Assembly (NCBI GenBank): GCA_014155875.1
Contig: JACEFZ010017416.1
Span: 124,001 to 188,000 of the forward strand
Reading direction: 5' to 3'
Origin: Cepaea nemoralis
Lineage: Eukaryota > Mollusca > Gastropoda > Stylommatophora > Helicidae
Length of the DNA: 64,000 nucleotides
Shown: in pieces, positions 34,623 through 46,600 of the stretch
Numbering within the stretch: the first letter of the stretch is position 1
How the letters are laid out: each line of letters opens with the position of its first letter
The notes under the pieces: model-generated
What the model was told of the DNA's origin: nothing
The model's database searches: none
Seen by the model: only the letters and a program-made list of their open reading frames with translations
Made by a program: the position numbers and the translations under genes

Positions 34623-37600
34623 CTTTTGGGCACTCGCTCGCTTTGAACACAAGCTTAGTCTATGCACACTACTTATATTAGCACACTGAATTTTGTGTGC
34701 GGATTAGCTTTTCCTATTACCAATGGTGTCCCCTGCCATCAAGCGAACTCACTCTGACTTCAGAGGTACTTGTAATTTACATCCCGAAGTCAAGGACAAA
34801 AAGTCAACATTTTAGTCCAGCTGTTCGGTGTAGGGGTTGGGCCCTTTACCTCGGCATTAGCATACTGGATGTTTAAGAATGCACATTGTTATCCAGTCGA
34901 CCATGCTCACCTCGAACACAATATATGATAATTGTGATATACCGCCTGACTTATGTAGATCTAAATTGATCAAGAAATCAGGAGCCTTGGTATGTGATCA
35001 ACATTGAACAGTTAGTATAATAGCCACTCCATTTTATCAAGAAATCAGGAGCCTTGGTATGTGATCAACATTGAACAGTTAGTATAATAGCCACTCCATT
35101 TTATCAAGAAATCAGGAGCCTTGGTATGTGATCAACATTGAACAGTTAGTATAATAGCCACTCCATTTTATCAAGAAATCAGGAGCCTTGGTATGTGATC
35201 AACATTGAACAGTTAGTATAATAGCCACTCCATGAAGATTTTGCTAAGTTAGGAAATAAATACAATCCGAATTAGGGGTAGAACAATGTGGCAAAATTGT
35301 GAGGAAAGAAGATTTACCCAGAGGTAGATAGAGCCCATTGCCTTGGATGGAATCTGTCTAGAGGAATTAAACCTTAAATGAATGCACTCTGAAGTCATAC
35401 ACATCAACTTAGGAGGTGTAAATCTAAGTGTAGCTGGCTTTTTGGCAAAGGGGTTACGGATGCAATTTGTAATCCTGCATACCACGTTCGAGGGAGTCTC
35501 TGTGGCGAAGTGGTCAAGCCGTTTGACATTTGACTCGTGAGCCGAAGGTTGTGGGTTCGATTCCGGGCCGCGTCCTTCGGTTTACGAGTTAAATGTTTCG
35601 GAGACTCCCATGGGTCGTCGCTAAAAGCTACGGAGTTCGTGCTTTGTGCGACGCTTTCCGTACTGCGGAAAGAGACCGAGCCATATGGGATAAAAACCCG
35701 GTGCAATGAAGTCGACCCTGTCGACTTTTAAGCGACTTTTTTTTTTATACCACGTTCGAAACACAGCTGCGGGTGATTTGGGACTGCCTTGCATTGGTTC
35801 CCATTCAAAGGTATGAATGCCGGTCATTTAGAAAGCAATGGTAAACTACTGAATGTAAACTTGCCAAGAAATCACAAAGTCACAAAATGTCGGGGTTTAC
35901 TGCGACGTCCTATAAAGGATATGCATCTAACTTTTTGGTTATAACATCAAAACAAAGCTAAATGTGACGCAGTCCCTTCAGAAGAGGAACAAACAAGAAC
36001 AGGAATCCTAATTTATGTGTTCAGAAAAGGTCAAGCTAAACCAGTAAAGTTAAGTGTAACATTTTTACAAATTCTAAATCACCATATTATGATGTCAGTT
36101 GTCGAGCTCACCTTCATGCCACTATTCATCATAAATCAATTAATTTCATGCTGCCTTTCGTCACATAAAAAATCTTTTGTTTACCAGTCTGGAAACATTC
36201 CTATGATAACGGGTTTTGAATGCAGATAATTTTGTTGGCAAGCCTGTACACTAAACACTTTACTACAACAGTTCCATGTAATAATTACTGCTATTTAAAA
36301 TTTCACAAGTGAATCATGTGTATGTCTGATATCTTTCTTTTCTGCTTCTCAATTACAGTTGTGGATGATGAACTCTTAGAGTGGAAGGATGACTATGAAG
36401 TGGAATCCATCCTGAACAATTGCAAGAACGAACAAGACGTAAGCAAAATTGTTGATAGCTTAAGTTGTTAAAAGTTAGTTGCGGGTCCTTTATAGGACGT
36501 TAGAGCCAACCTCAGCTGTTGGTCATTTACTAGGCAATTGTTATGTTCAGTAGTTTGCCATTGCCGGTCTCCATGGCAAAGGCGTTATGGGCGTGGTTCG
36601 TAATTACACTTACCTGTGTTTGAAACACAACTGCGACCGATTTGGCGACAGACTGTGTCACACTGAGTTTTAATGTGATGGTATGGGGAGCCGGTCATTC
36701 AGAAAGCAGTGGCAAACTACTGAATGTAAACTTGCCAAGACATCAACAACAGCAGTGCTGGTGTTGCAGCAATGCCCTGTAAATAGGATATGCAAAAAAA
36801 AAAAAAAGAAGTTTGCCATTGCTTTTTGAACCACTGGTGCTCAAACCATAAAAATCAACACAAGGCAGCCTGCTTCCAAATTGCTTGTGGCTGATTGACA
36901 GAATTCAGTTTTAAAAAAAAACAATAATCTGATAACAATTCCTCCTGTTAGTTAGTTAGTTAGTTAGTCGACAGATCATCCTCGTTGCACATCGGACCAT
37001 TCAGTCCATAAGTGCTCGGATCCCCTCCTCAGCAAATCCCGCAGCGTGTAGCGGCTAACGACGCCAGTTCTGTGTTGGTTTATCAATCTTCTTTGGCTTC
37101 CTGCGTAGTGTTCTTGTTTGGCCACCCCTCTTTTAATTTGCTGCTCTCGCAGTCTGGCCATTGTTGTAGATTCACAGTCATCACTTGGTTCTTGCAAAAG
37201 TCTCACTTCTCGTAGAGCATTCAGAATGTCAGCCTGGTCCATGGCGCGTCCGCCCTCCACAGTAGCCTCACCTGCGAGCTTGTCAGCCCGCTCATTTCCT
37301 TTTACTCCCGCATGACCTGGCACGAAGATGAAACTAATCTTTGCCAGCCGAGACCGCTCCAGAGGCAGCAACCATTCTCTTCGGATCGACCCCTCCTCTA
37401 TCCTCTTGATCATGTTCATTGAGTCGCTAAGGAAACAAGCCCTAGTGAATGTCTGTGTCTCGAGCCATGTTATTGCTTTACTTACTGCCATGACTTCCAT
37501 GGTCAGGCTACTTGTGGTTTCAGTGAAAGCACCAGAGTCCTCCTTCACAATTCTCCCTCCGGCCCGAGCTGTAAAGGCCCATGAGCTTCTCACATGTCGG

Positions 37601-40600
37601 ACGACCGACCCATCTGTGTAGATGACCGCGCCACTGTCTAGCGAATTCTCGAAAATCAACGCTTGTACTTCAGCCTCCACAGCAGCTGCATTTTCTATCT
37701 AGTTGGATGCAAACTGAAAAGGATGTGCAGAAGTCTGTTGGCACTTGCACCCACTCCTCGCCAGGTTCTAAGTCCTCAAGTGAACACACCTGTTGAAGAA
37801 TGTCTTCGGCTTGACCCATCCACAACCGTCCTCTTTTTAACCTACTGCCCTTCACCTTCCTAATTTCACTATGCAGTGGATGCTGTGTGTTTGCGTTAAT
37901 TCTGAGGTAGGCGCGTGCCCTGCAAACTTGCATTCTCTCTGCAATGGTTGGAAAATCAAGAAGGTAGCGCATCGCCCTGCATGCTGTATCTCTTGTACAT
38001 CCAAGAATAATGCGCATAGCTTCATTCTGTATCCTTTCCATCCTTTCTATCTGCTTATGGCTGAGAGTCAGGATTGCCATTGCATACTCCAAAACAGACA
38101 TGACCAGCCCCTCGTACAGAAGACATAGATGGCGCTGCTCACAGTTTGCTGCCGCCATCACCCGCATCGCTGCCAAGCCCCGCTTGGCCTTTGTTATCAC
38201 CTGGTCTATGTGCACATTATAAGCAAGGCTTCGATCAAACCGTATCCCCAGGTAATTCATTGCCTGCGTTCTTTCCACCGTCTCTGAACACAGCATTACA
38301 GTTGGTGTTGGATTGTTGACAATATGATTATTCAACGAGAACCAAGTCACTGTTGCCTTTGTTGGGTTGACCATTGCCCCAGCTTCATCACACCAAGTAC
38401 TTATGCGATTGAGTTCAGTTTGTAGTTCCACAGCAACCTCCTCTCTATCCTTACCCTGACGATACACTAAAACATCATCGGCATATGACAATGTCCTGCC
38501 AGGTCCAGTGATCTGCTCACTGGTGATTCTCACTGTGTAGGCGTTGAACAGTACCGGAGATAACGGTGATCCCTGTGGTAGGCCAGGATATATTGTTGGT
38601 TCCGAAGTCCAACTGCCACATCTAAAAACTACTTTCCGTTGGAAGAGGGCTGCAGCGATCCAACTAAGGAGGAATGGACTTACGTTTAGTTCAAGAAGCT
38701 GAAACATTAAAAAATCCAGTGGTACTCTGTTGTATGCGTCCTCAAGATCAATCGCTGCAGCAACAGTTTCAGTGCCTGAGTGGAAACCTTCATAGACATC
38801 ATGGGCAAAGACTGCTGCATTGGTCCAGGTTTCTCTTTTTGGACGGTACCCACCCAGGGTAGGTGGGAAAACACCTTGCCTCTCTAGTTGGCTTGATATT
38901 TTCCTGGCAATTACCTTCTCCAGCAGCTTGCCTACTGTATTCTGCATGGTTATAATTCGATATCCCTGAATTTTTTTGTGGTCTTTGTCAGGCTTCGGCA
39001 AGGGAATCAGATAGCTATGTAACCATTCCTCCTTGATGCTAGCACTCCCTATACTGTTGTTGTACATGTCTGCTAGTTTCTCTAGCTCATTGTCGGTACA
39101 CCTATTTATGTCGTCGTATCTTATGCCATCAGGACCTGGAGCACTGTTTTTTGATCGTCGAAGCACAGCCTTGATTTCTTTCACTGTCACTGTGTCTTCA
39201 TCCGAAGTGTTCTGGGCCTTGCATCTGTCTGAGGTGACCTCCTTGGCCAGATTCCGGCCTCCCATGTCTGTCTGGTTGCTCTGCTCAAGGTAGCGTTCAA
39301 AGAGGGCTTTGCCCTTGTCCTCATCAGTCCTCTGCCAGATGAGGTCAGCACCGTGGAAGTCAGAAATGCTCTTATTCTTGACTACCCCACTCATGCTTTT
39401 ATGTAGTCGCCAGAACAATTTCAGTGACTTGTCTGTGCTTACTCTTTGACACACCTCTGCCCATTTTTCGCTTTTAACCACCTTGACCAGTCTTTTGAAA
39501 TAGCTTACTTTTGTGTGCATCTCTCTTTCTAAGTGCAAGCAGGGACTAGGATGACCAGCTCTGTTCTTCTTGGCATTTTGCCATCTCCTTACAGCACTAC
39601 GCTTATCCACCCAAGCCTTCTCCACCTCGAAACTCCACCACGGTGGCTGCTCCCAGCTTTTTCTCCTGCCCTGAAACGTTCTGCGCTTGTCACGTCTTAT
39701 TTTGCTCACCACATCTTGCCCTGTACTGTCATACTGGAACGTCTTTACCTTTAGCTTGTGCTGCCTGGTTCTGCCTTTCTCCACCAATATGCTGCAAGGG
39801 TGGTGGTCGCTGCCATGGTGTCCTAGGACACCCCATCTACACACTGTAGTGAGTGAAGGTGAAACTAGCGCCAGATCAATAGCACTGTCCTCATCGCCTG
39901 GACGGCTTGCTGTCCTGGTGACACAGCCACTGTTGATACAAACCAGGTCGATGGTTTCCAGTGCAGTCTCGAGCTCCTCCCCTTGTGTATTGGAGGAAGT
40001 GTTTCCCCATGATCTGCCTTTAGCGTTGAAGTCACCACAGAAAATAACATTTCTCTTGTGGCCTAATATGCCACTTAAGCACTGCCACTTCTGGGCGTCC
40101 ACACTCGCATTGCGGGCATAAACATTAACCAACACGAATGGTATACTGGAATGAACTCTCAACGCCTGTATTTGTATATCGTCACTGTCCCAACTGAACA
40201 TGTCTAGCTCTGACGCCACCATGCTGTCGCGAACGAGAATCGCTGTTCCCAGATGTCATCTGTTGTAGAAACATTTGAAGCCGGCAATTCGGAGTAGCTG
40301 ATCACCCAGTCTCGTCTCCTGGAGTGCTACAATGTTGTTCCTGTAAACTAGGGTTTCTAAAATAGAGCCCCGTTGTTTTACACTGGCACAGTTCCAATAT
40401 AGAATACGGATGTTCCTGAGTCCTAGACGGTGACACTTGAGTCTAAAACGTCTCAAACCCCCGCGCTTACCTTGCTTCTTTGTCCCTGCGCGGCTACCAC
40501 GCCACTTCGTTATGTTGACTGTTGATCGCTCGGAAAGAAGACGTTCTTCCGCCATGTTGAAAAAACGTAAACACAGACTGCTGATAACCACACACGCTGC

Positions 40601-43600
40601 TGAAAATTCACTCAAGGATGGCTTCGCTCGATGCACGAACTCCGTAGCACCCACGCAGATCTTGAGTAGAAACTCCTGGTTTTACATCCTGGCACACCAA
40701 TTACACGCAAGAGATGAATAAATCCATCCCTTACGCGAAAAAGTTAACGAACACAAAACAACACGACCGTCCGTCGCCATCTTGAAACCGGAAATCAATT
40801 CCTCCTGTAAAGGTGACAATTATCAGATACTTAATTTGGTTGTTCCTTTTAAAATCTAGTGGCCTAGAGATAATAAAGAAAGCTCCATGCGTCCCTGAAA
40901 GCGGTTTCTTTTGTAACCTGCATAAAACCTAGTCTTTGATCTCGCAAAGATGAATCATATTACCAACTCCGCTGAAGTGAACAAGTAACAATCTTTATAT
41001 TACACAGAACATAACAGGTTAAAATACCACTTGTGTGATATGATAAGCCATCATATTTTGAAGGCCTGAATGCATGAAAGAACAAGCGGCCAATCTTTCC
41101 CTCACTTAGTGAGATGATGTACTCAGCTGTCGAACTCTCCTCTGACCCTGCTCTTGTCATTGTCAGCGTAGCTCCCTATCAACTAAATGCACTGACTTCT
41201 GTTGAAATTGATATGAGTTGTGTCATGATCTGAAATGTGAGCTCAGATCACATTGAAGCATGTACATTGCTTTATGGCGAGAAGCACGCTCTGACGATGG
41301 CCAGGGGAGAAAGGTCTCTCCTAAGCCGGGGCTTGGAGGATGACTGTGGTCAAAATTAGACCAGGTCAGACTCAGTATAGGCAAAGGCACCATTCACCTA
41401 CAGCTGTTATGTTTGAACCCTTTTAGGACAGAACAACACGGCCAAATTTAGCTTTCCCTCTGAAGAAGACGGAGTCATTTTTTTGTTGGAGTACAGAAAT
41501 GACTGAAGTGACAATTTTGAAAATTCAAAACAAATTATTAGAACTCTATATATGAGTATAAAAGTATATATATTCTTAAAGAGGATATAGTAAAGTTTAT
41601 TTCTGTTATGACTGAAGTTGTTTTGTTCATGTTTATGCAAATTTGGTGACCTCATTTGCATTTTGTGAAAAATAAAATATTTCATACCACTATGTATGAA
41701 TTGGTACTAAATATAAAAAAAAACACACACAAAATGGCGAAGACATTTATTCTTCGGGATGACACTGTTTTAATGTTATTCCTGTGGATTATGTGGTGTT
41801 ATTTCGTTTTCGTTTATTGGAAGTGTTCAAAAGAAGCCACGGAAGGCAGGTGGTGGATGAAATTTTGAGGGCAGCCGACAGATATTTGTTGGTCATGGTC
41901 TCAAGTTTCACGACAACAGGCAGAGGAGCTCTTCTCGAGTCAATGGCTGCGGTCATTCGACCAGTACAGTCACTGCCACAGAGGAAAGCAACGGCAAACT
42001 ACCTCTTTAAAAGTGCCTAGTACATTATGATTCGCTTAAAGACTGATCATCGCAAGACAAGGACAGATACGTTAAAATTAGCAGCATGGAACGTTAGGAC
42101 GTTAAACGACGACGAAAAATTAGAGAACATAAAACAAGAAATTGAAAGAGAAAAAAAAATAATATTTTAGGGATGTGCGAAACGAGATGGACAGGAGCAG
42201 CATCAAGATAGATGAAGATTTTAAGATTATTTATTTTGGAGGTGAAAATCGACAAAGGGCAGTGGCAATTATTTTTGACCGGAAAACATCAAAATCTGTT
42301 CACGGATATTAGGCCGTGTTGGACAGAGTTCTACTAGTTAAATTAAGTGGCAGACCTTTTAGCATAAATATTCAAGTATATGCCCCAACAGGAGAATCCA
42401 GTGAAGATAGTGTAGAGGAATTTTATAATGACATAGTCTGCCTTAAAGAAATGTAAAAATTCAGAAATAAACATCATAATAGGGGACTTCAATGCAAAAG
42501 AAGGAAATCAAGGTGATAGATACACAATAGGAAATTATGGATTAGGAGAGAGAAATGAAAGAGGATACAGACTAGTAGAGTGGGCAAAAGAACAGGAAAT
42601 GATTGTAGGAACCACCTGGTTTAAGCAACACCCTAGAAGATTATGGACATGGAGGAGTCCTGATAGCAAGATTAGAAACCAGATTGACTACATTCTGATT
42701 AGCAGAAGATTTAGAAACGCGCTAACAATGGCAAAAACAGTTCCCAGTGCTGATTGTTATAGTGACCACAGATTACTCACAAGAACATTGAGGATAAAGT
42801 TGAAGAAAGTCAAGTATATAACAGGAAATCTAAATATAATTTGTGTACACTGAGTAATGACAAGGAAATACAAAACAAATTCAACATAGAAGTACAGAAC
42901 AGATTTGATATATTGTATGATCTAGAGATCCTATTCCAGGATGTGGATGATCAATGGGAAACGTTGAAGAATTCAATCAGTTTGGCTGCAGAAACAACTA
43001 TTCCAAAATTAAAGAAGGTGGGTCATAAGAAATGGATGACTGAAGACATTTTACACCTAATGGAAACAAGAAGACTCAACAAAACTAATTCTGCCAAATA
43101 TGAAGAAATTCACAGACAAGTCAGAATATTATGTAAGGAGGCAAAAGAAGCATGGCTTGAGGAAAAGTGCTTAGAAATTGAAAACCAACACAACAGTCAA
43201 AATACCAAATTAGTGCACAAAAGAATTCAGGAACTTACTAATAAAAGAACAAGTACATCAACAGGGTGTCTAAAAACTAAAGATGGCAAAATCATAATAG
43301 AAAAAGATCAGATTCTACATGTATGGACAGATTATGTGAAGCACCTTTACGATGATAACAGAGAGGAACAGTATGATACTGGAGATATACCTTCTGAATT
43401 ATATAACTCTTTATTTATTGCAATCCTAAAGAAATCAGGAACCTTGGAATGTGATCAACATAGAACAATTACTATAATGAGTCACATCACAAAGATTTTG
43501 CTATGAATTATCATGCAAAGAGTGAGGAAGAAAATACTACCTGAAATAGGGGAAGAACAATGTGGGTTTGTAGAAGGAAATGGTACAGCAAATGCTGTGT

Positions 43601-46600
43601 ATATGCTGCGAACAGTTATTGAACGTGCAATAGAAGTAAACAAGGATATACATCTTTGCTTTATTGACTATACAAAGGCTTTTGATAGCATTAGACATGT
43701 CAACATGGTGGATATGCTTGCAGATCTACAAATTGATGGGAAAGACATTAGACTTATAAAAAACATATATTGGAAACAACAAGCTGCAATAAGGATTGTT
43801 AATGAAGTGGGACAGTATCAGTCTATTAAGAGAAGTGTCAGGCAGGGATGTTTAATGTCTCCAGATCATTTTTCCCTATACAGTGAAAATATTTTTAGAA
43901 ATGTAGAAGATATAAATGGAATCAGCATTGGAGGAAGAAACATCAACATTAGATATGCAGATGATACAGTATTGATTGCAGACAATGCGCAGGATCTGCA
44001 ACAATTAGTGGATGCAGTTGTTGTACACAGTTAGCAACTGGGGTTAGAATTAAATTGTAAAAAGACACAGGTTATGGTCGTCATTGGGAAAAACGAAGTG
44101 CCACAATGTAATATACAAGTAAATGGAAATATTCTTCAACAAGTGAATTGGTACAATTATCTCGGAACAGTCATAACATCTGATGGGAGATGCCTTGAAG
44201 AACATGAATCGCCATAGCAAAAGTAGCTTTTAGCAAGATGAAAAACATTTTGACCAATAAAAAGATGTCAATTGAAATGAGAAAAAGAGTGTTGAGGGGG
44301 TACATAGAGCCTGTTTTTTTTTTTTTTTTTTTTGTATGGATGTGAAACTTGGACAATGAGCAGTCAAGCTGAAAAAAATTTTATGGCTGCAGAAATGTGG
44401 TTTCTGAGGAAAATGCAAAGAATACCATGGACAGACAGAAAAACCAATGACCAAGTACTATAGAAGACAATGAAAATCGTAAATTGATTAGAGAAATTAG
44501 ATGTAGGCAGTCAAAAAATTTTTGGACATGTTATGAGAAGAAATGGATTTGAGAACTTGGTGACAACTGGCAAGATCGAAGGGAACAGACCAAGAGGAAG
44601 ACCGAGAGGAAAATACCTGGATAGCTTGGCCACATGGCATGGACGAGACAAGAACACTGAGCTGGTCCACGACTCTAGTGATCGAGTGAAATGGCGAGTC
44701 ATGACCGCCCACGCTTTCCGGCATGGCATAAGATTGATTGATCGATTTTTTAAAAATGGTACTCACTAATATTTCCTCATTGAAAACCTACACCACTTTA
44801 GAATAATTTTAAACACATACGGTTAAAAAAACAACCACCATGAAGTCCCTTTTGACATTTGTAATAGGTGGGCTATCATCTGGTGACATGTGTTTTGGTC
44901 CGGACATCCCCATGAATGGATATAGATCAACACGATCCTCTAATTCCCAATACATTTAAAACCACGGGACACGAGGTCGAAAACTTATACAGCCAACAAA
45001 AAAAAACTCGAAAACAGTCAGCTAGGCTGAGCCATGGTATCTATCGACTCATGGCAACTTGGGGGATCGTCTGAGCAGTAGAACTCTTTCCCACTGTCAA
45101 AGTTGTAGGAGGACATATGCCCTGGTTTTGAGTTTTTCCATGAGGTATGCTGACTAGTGGATTTGCTGAAATGAGGCTGAGTCTGTGGCAAGCAATGTAA
45201 AGTAACATGAATGTCTTCGTGGTGTGATTGCTCCAAGATTGGCTGTGATTCGGTTTTTCTGTATTCTGCTGCTTATGTCAATAAATGTTATGCAGTTCTG
45301 AGCCATGTTCTTAATGAGTTTCTTCTAGTGACAGTAGAACTGTCAGGTGTATCATCTGAGCCATGTTCTTAATGAGTTTCTTCTAGTGACAGTAGAACTG
45401 CCAGGTGTATCATCTGGGCCTTGTTCTTAATGAGTTTCTTCTAGTGACAGTAGAACTGCCAGGTGTATCATCTGGGCCTTGTTCTTAATGAGTTTCTTCT
45501 AGTGACAGTAGAACTGTCAGGTGTATCATCTGAGCCTTGTTCTTAATGAGTTTCTTCAAGTGACAGTAGAACTGCCAGGTGTATCATCTGAGCCTTGTTC
45601 TTAATGAGTTTTTTCTAGTGACAGTAGAACTGTCAGGTGTATCATCTGAGCCTTGTTCTTAATGAGTTTCCTGTGGTGACAGTAGAGCTGCCAGGGGTAT
45701 CATCTGAGCCATGTTCTTAATGAGTTTCTTCTAGTGACAGTAGAACTGCCAGGTGTATCATCTGAGCCTTGTTCTTAATGAGCTTCTTCTAGTGACAGTA
45801 GAACTGTCAGGTGTATCATCTGAGCCTTGTTCTTAATGAGTTTCTTCTAGTGACAGTAGATTTGCCAGGTGTATCATCTGAGCCTTGTTCTTAATGAGTT
45901 TCTGCTAGTGACAGTAGAGCTGCCAGGTGTATCATCTGAGCCTTGTTCTTAATGAGTTTCTTCTAGTGACAGTAGAACTGCCAGGTGTATCATCTGAGCC
46001 TTGTTCTTAATGAGTTTCTTCTAGTGACAGTAGAACTGTCAGGTGTATCATCTGAGCCTTGTTCTTAATGAGTTTCTTCTAGTGACAGTAGAACTGCCAG
46101 GTGTATCATCTGAGCCTTGTTCTTAATGAGTTTTTTCTAGTGACAGTAGAACTGTCAGGTGTATCATCTGAGCCTTGTTCTTAATGAGTTTCCTGTGGTG
46201 ACAGTAGAGCTGCCAGGTGTATCATCTGAGCCATGTTCTTAATGAGTTTCTTCTAGTGACAGTAGAACTGTCAGGTGTATCATCTGAGCCTTGTTCTTAA
46301 TGAGTTTCTTCTAGTGACAGTAGAACTGCCAGGTGTATCATCTGAGCCTTGTTCTTAATGAGTTTCTTCTAGTGACAGTAGAACTGTCAGGTGTATCATC
46401 TGAGCCTTGTTCTTAATGAGTTTCTTCTAGTGACAGTAGAACTGTCAGGTGTATCATCTGAGCCTTGTTCTTAATGAGTTTCCTGTGGTGACAGTAGAAC
46501 TGCCAGGTGTATCATCTGAGCCTTGTTCTTAATGAGTTTCTTCTAGTGACAGTAGAACTGTCAGGTGTATCATCTGAGCCTTGTTCTTAATGAGTTTCTT

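Larger units (their letters stand above)
20923..36358 (+). other. SUV39H1: SUV39H intron 1, 15.4 kb
   Basis: GT at 20923 and AG at 36357-36358, with TTCTCAATTACAG before the next exon. The intron contains the J1 and J2 LINEs, a Helitron-like element, RTE fragments and several SINEs listed separately. 20923-21385 directly after the exon holds a CT-rich stretch (20985-21070) and no recognised element. Confidence 0.8.
36949..40795 (-). mobile_element. LINE J2, full length, 13-bp target site duplication
   Basis: CAATTCCTCCTGT occurs at 36936-36948 and 40796-40808. On the minus strand the element starts ATTTCCGGTTTCAAGATGGC at 40795, has one long coding region (EN, RT, RNase H) with one nonsense codon and frameshifts, and ends in a (CTAA)n tail at 36969-36949. 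There is no separate ORF1. It lies in host intron 2 in antisense orientation. Confidence 0.92.

Noticed and set aside
34410..34689. Open frames rich in Tyr-Ile or Thr-His
   Set aside because: They translate a TA/CA microsatellite.
35492..35580. tRNA gene with good A and B boxes
   Set aside because: It is the head of SINE S2, which has defined ends and a 13-bp duplication, and the stems do not pair fully.
37670..40222. 850-codon ORF as a host gene
   Set aside because: It is the J2 LINE polyprotein, also with target site duplications.
41656..41868. 70-codon frame with hydrophobic segment as a small membrane protein gene
   Set aside because: There are no homologous features, and it overlaps the beginning of the RTE-A leader.
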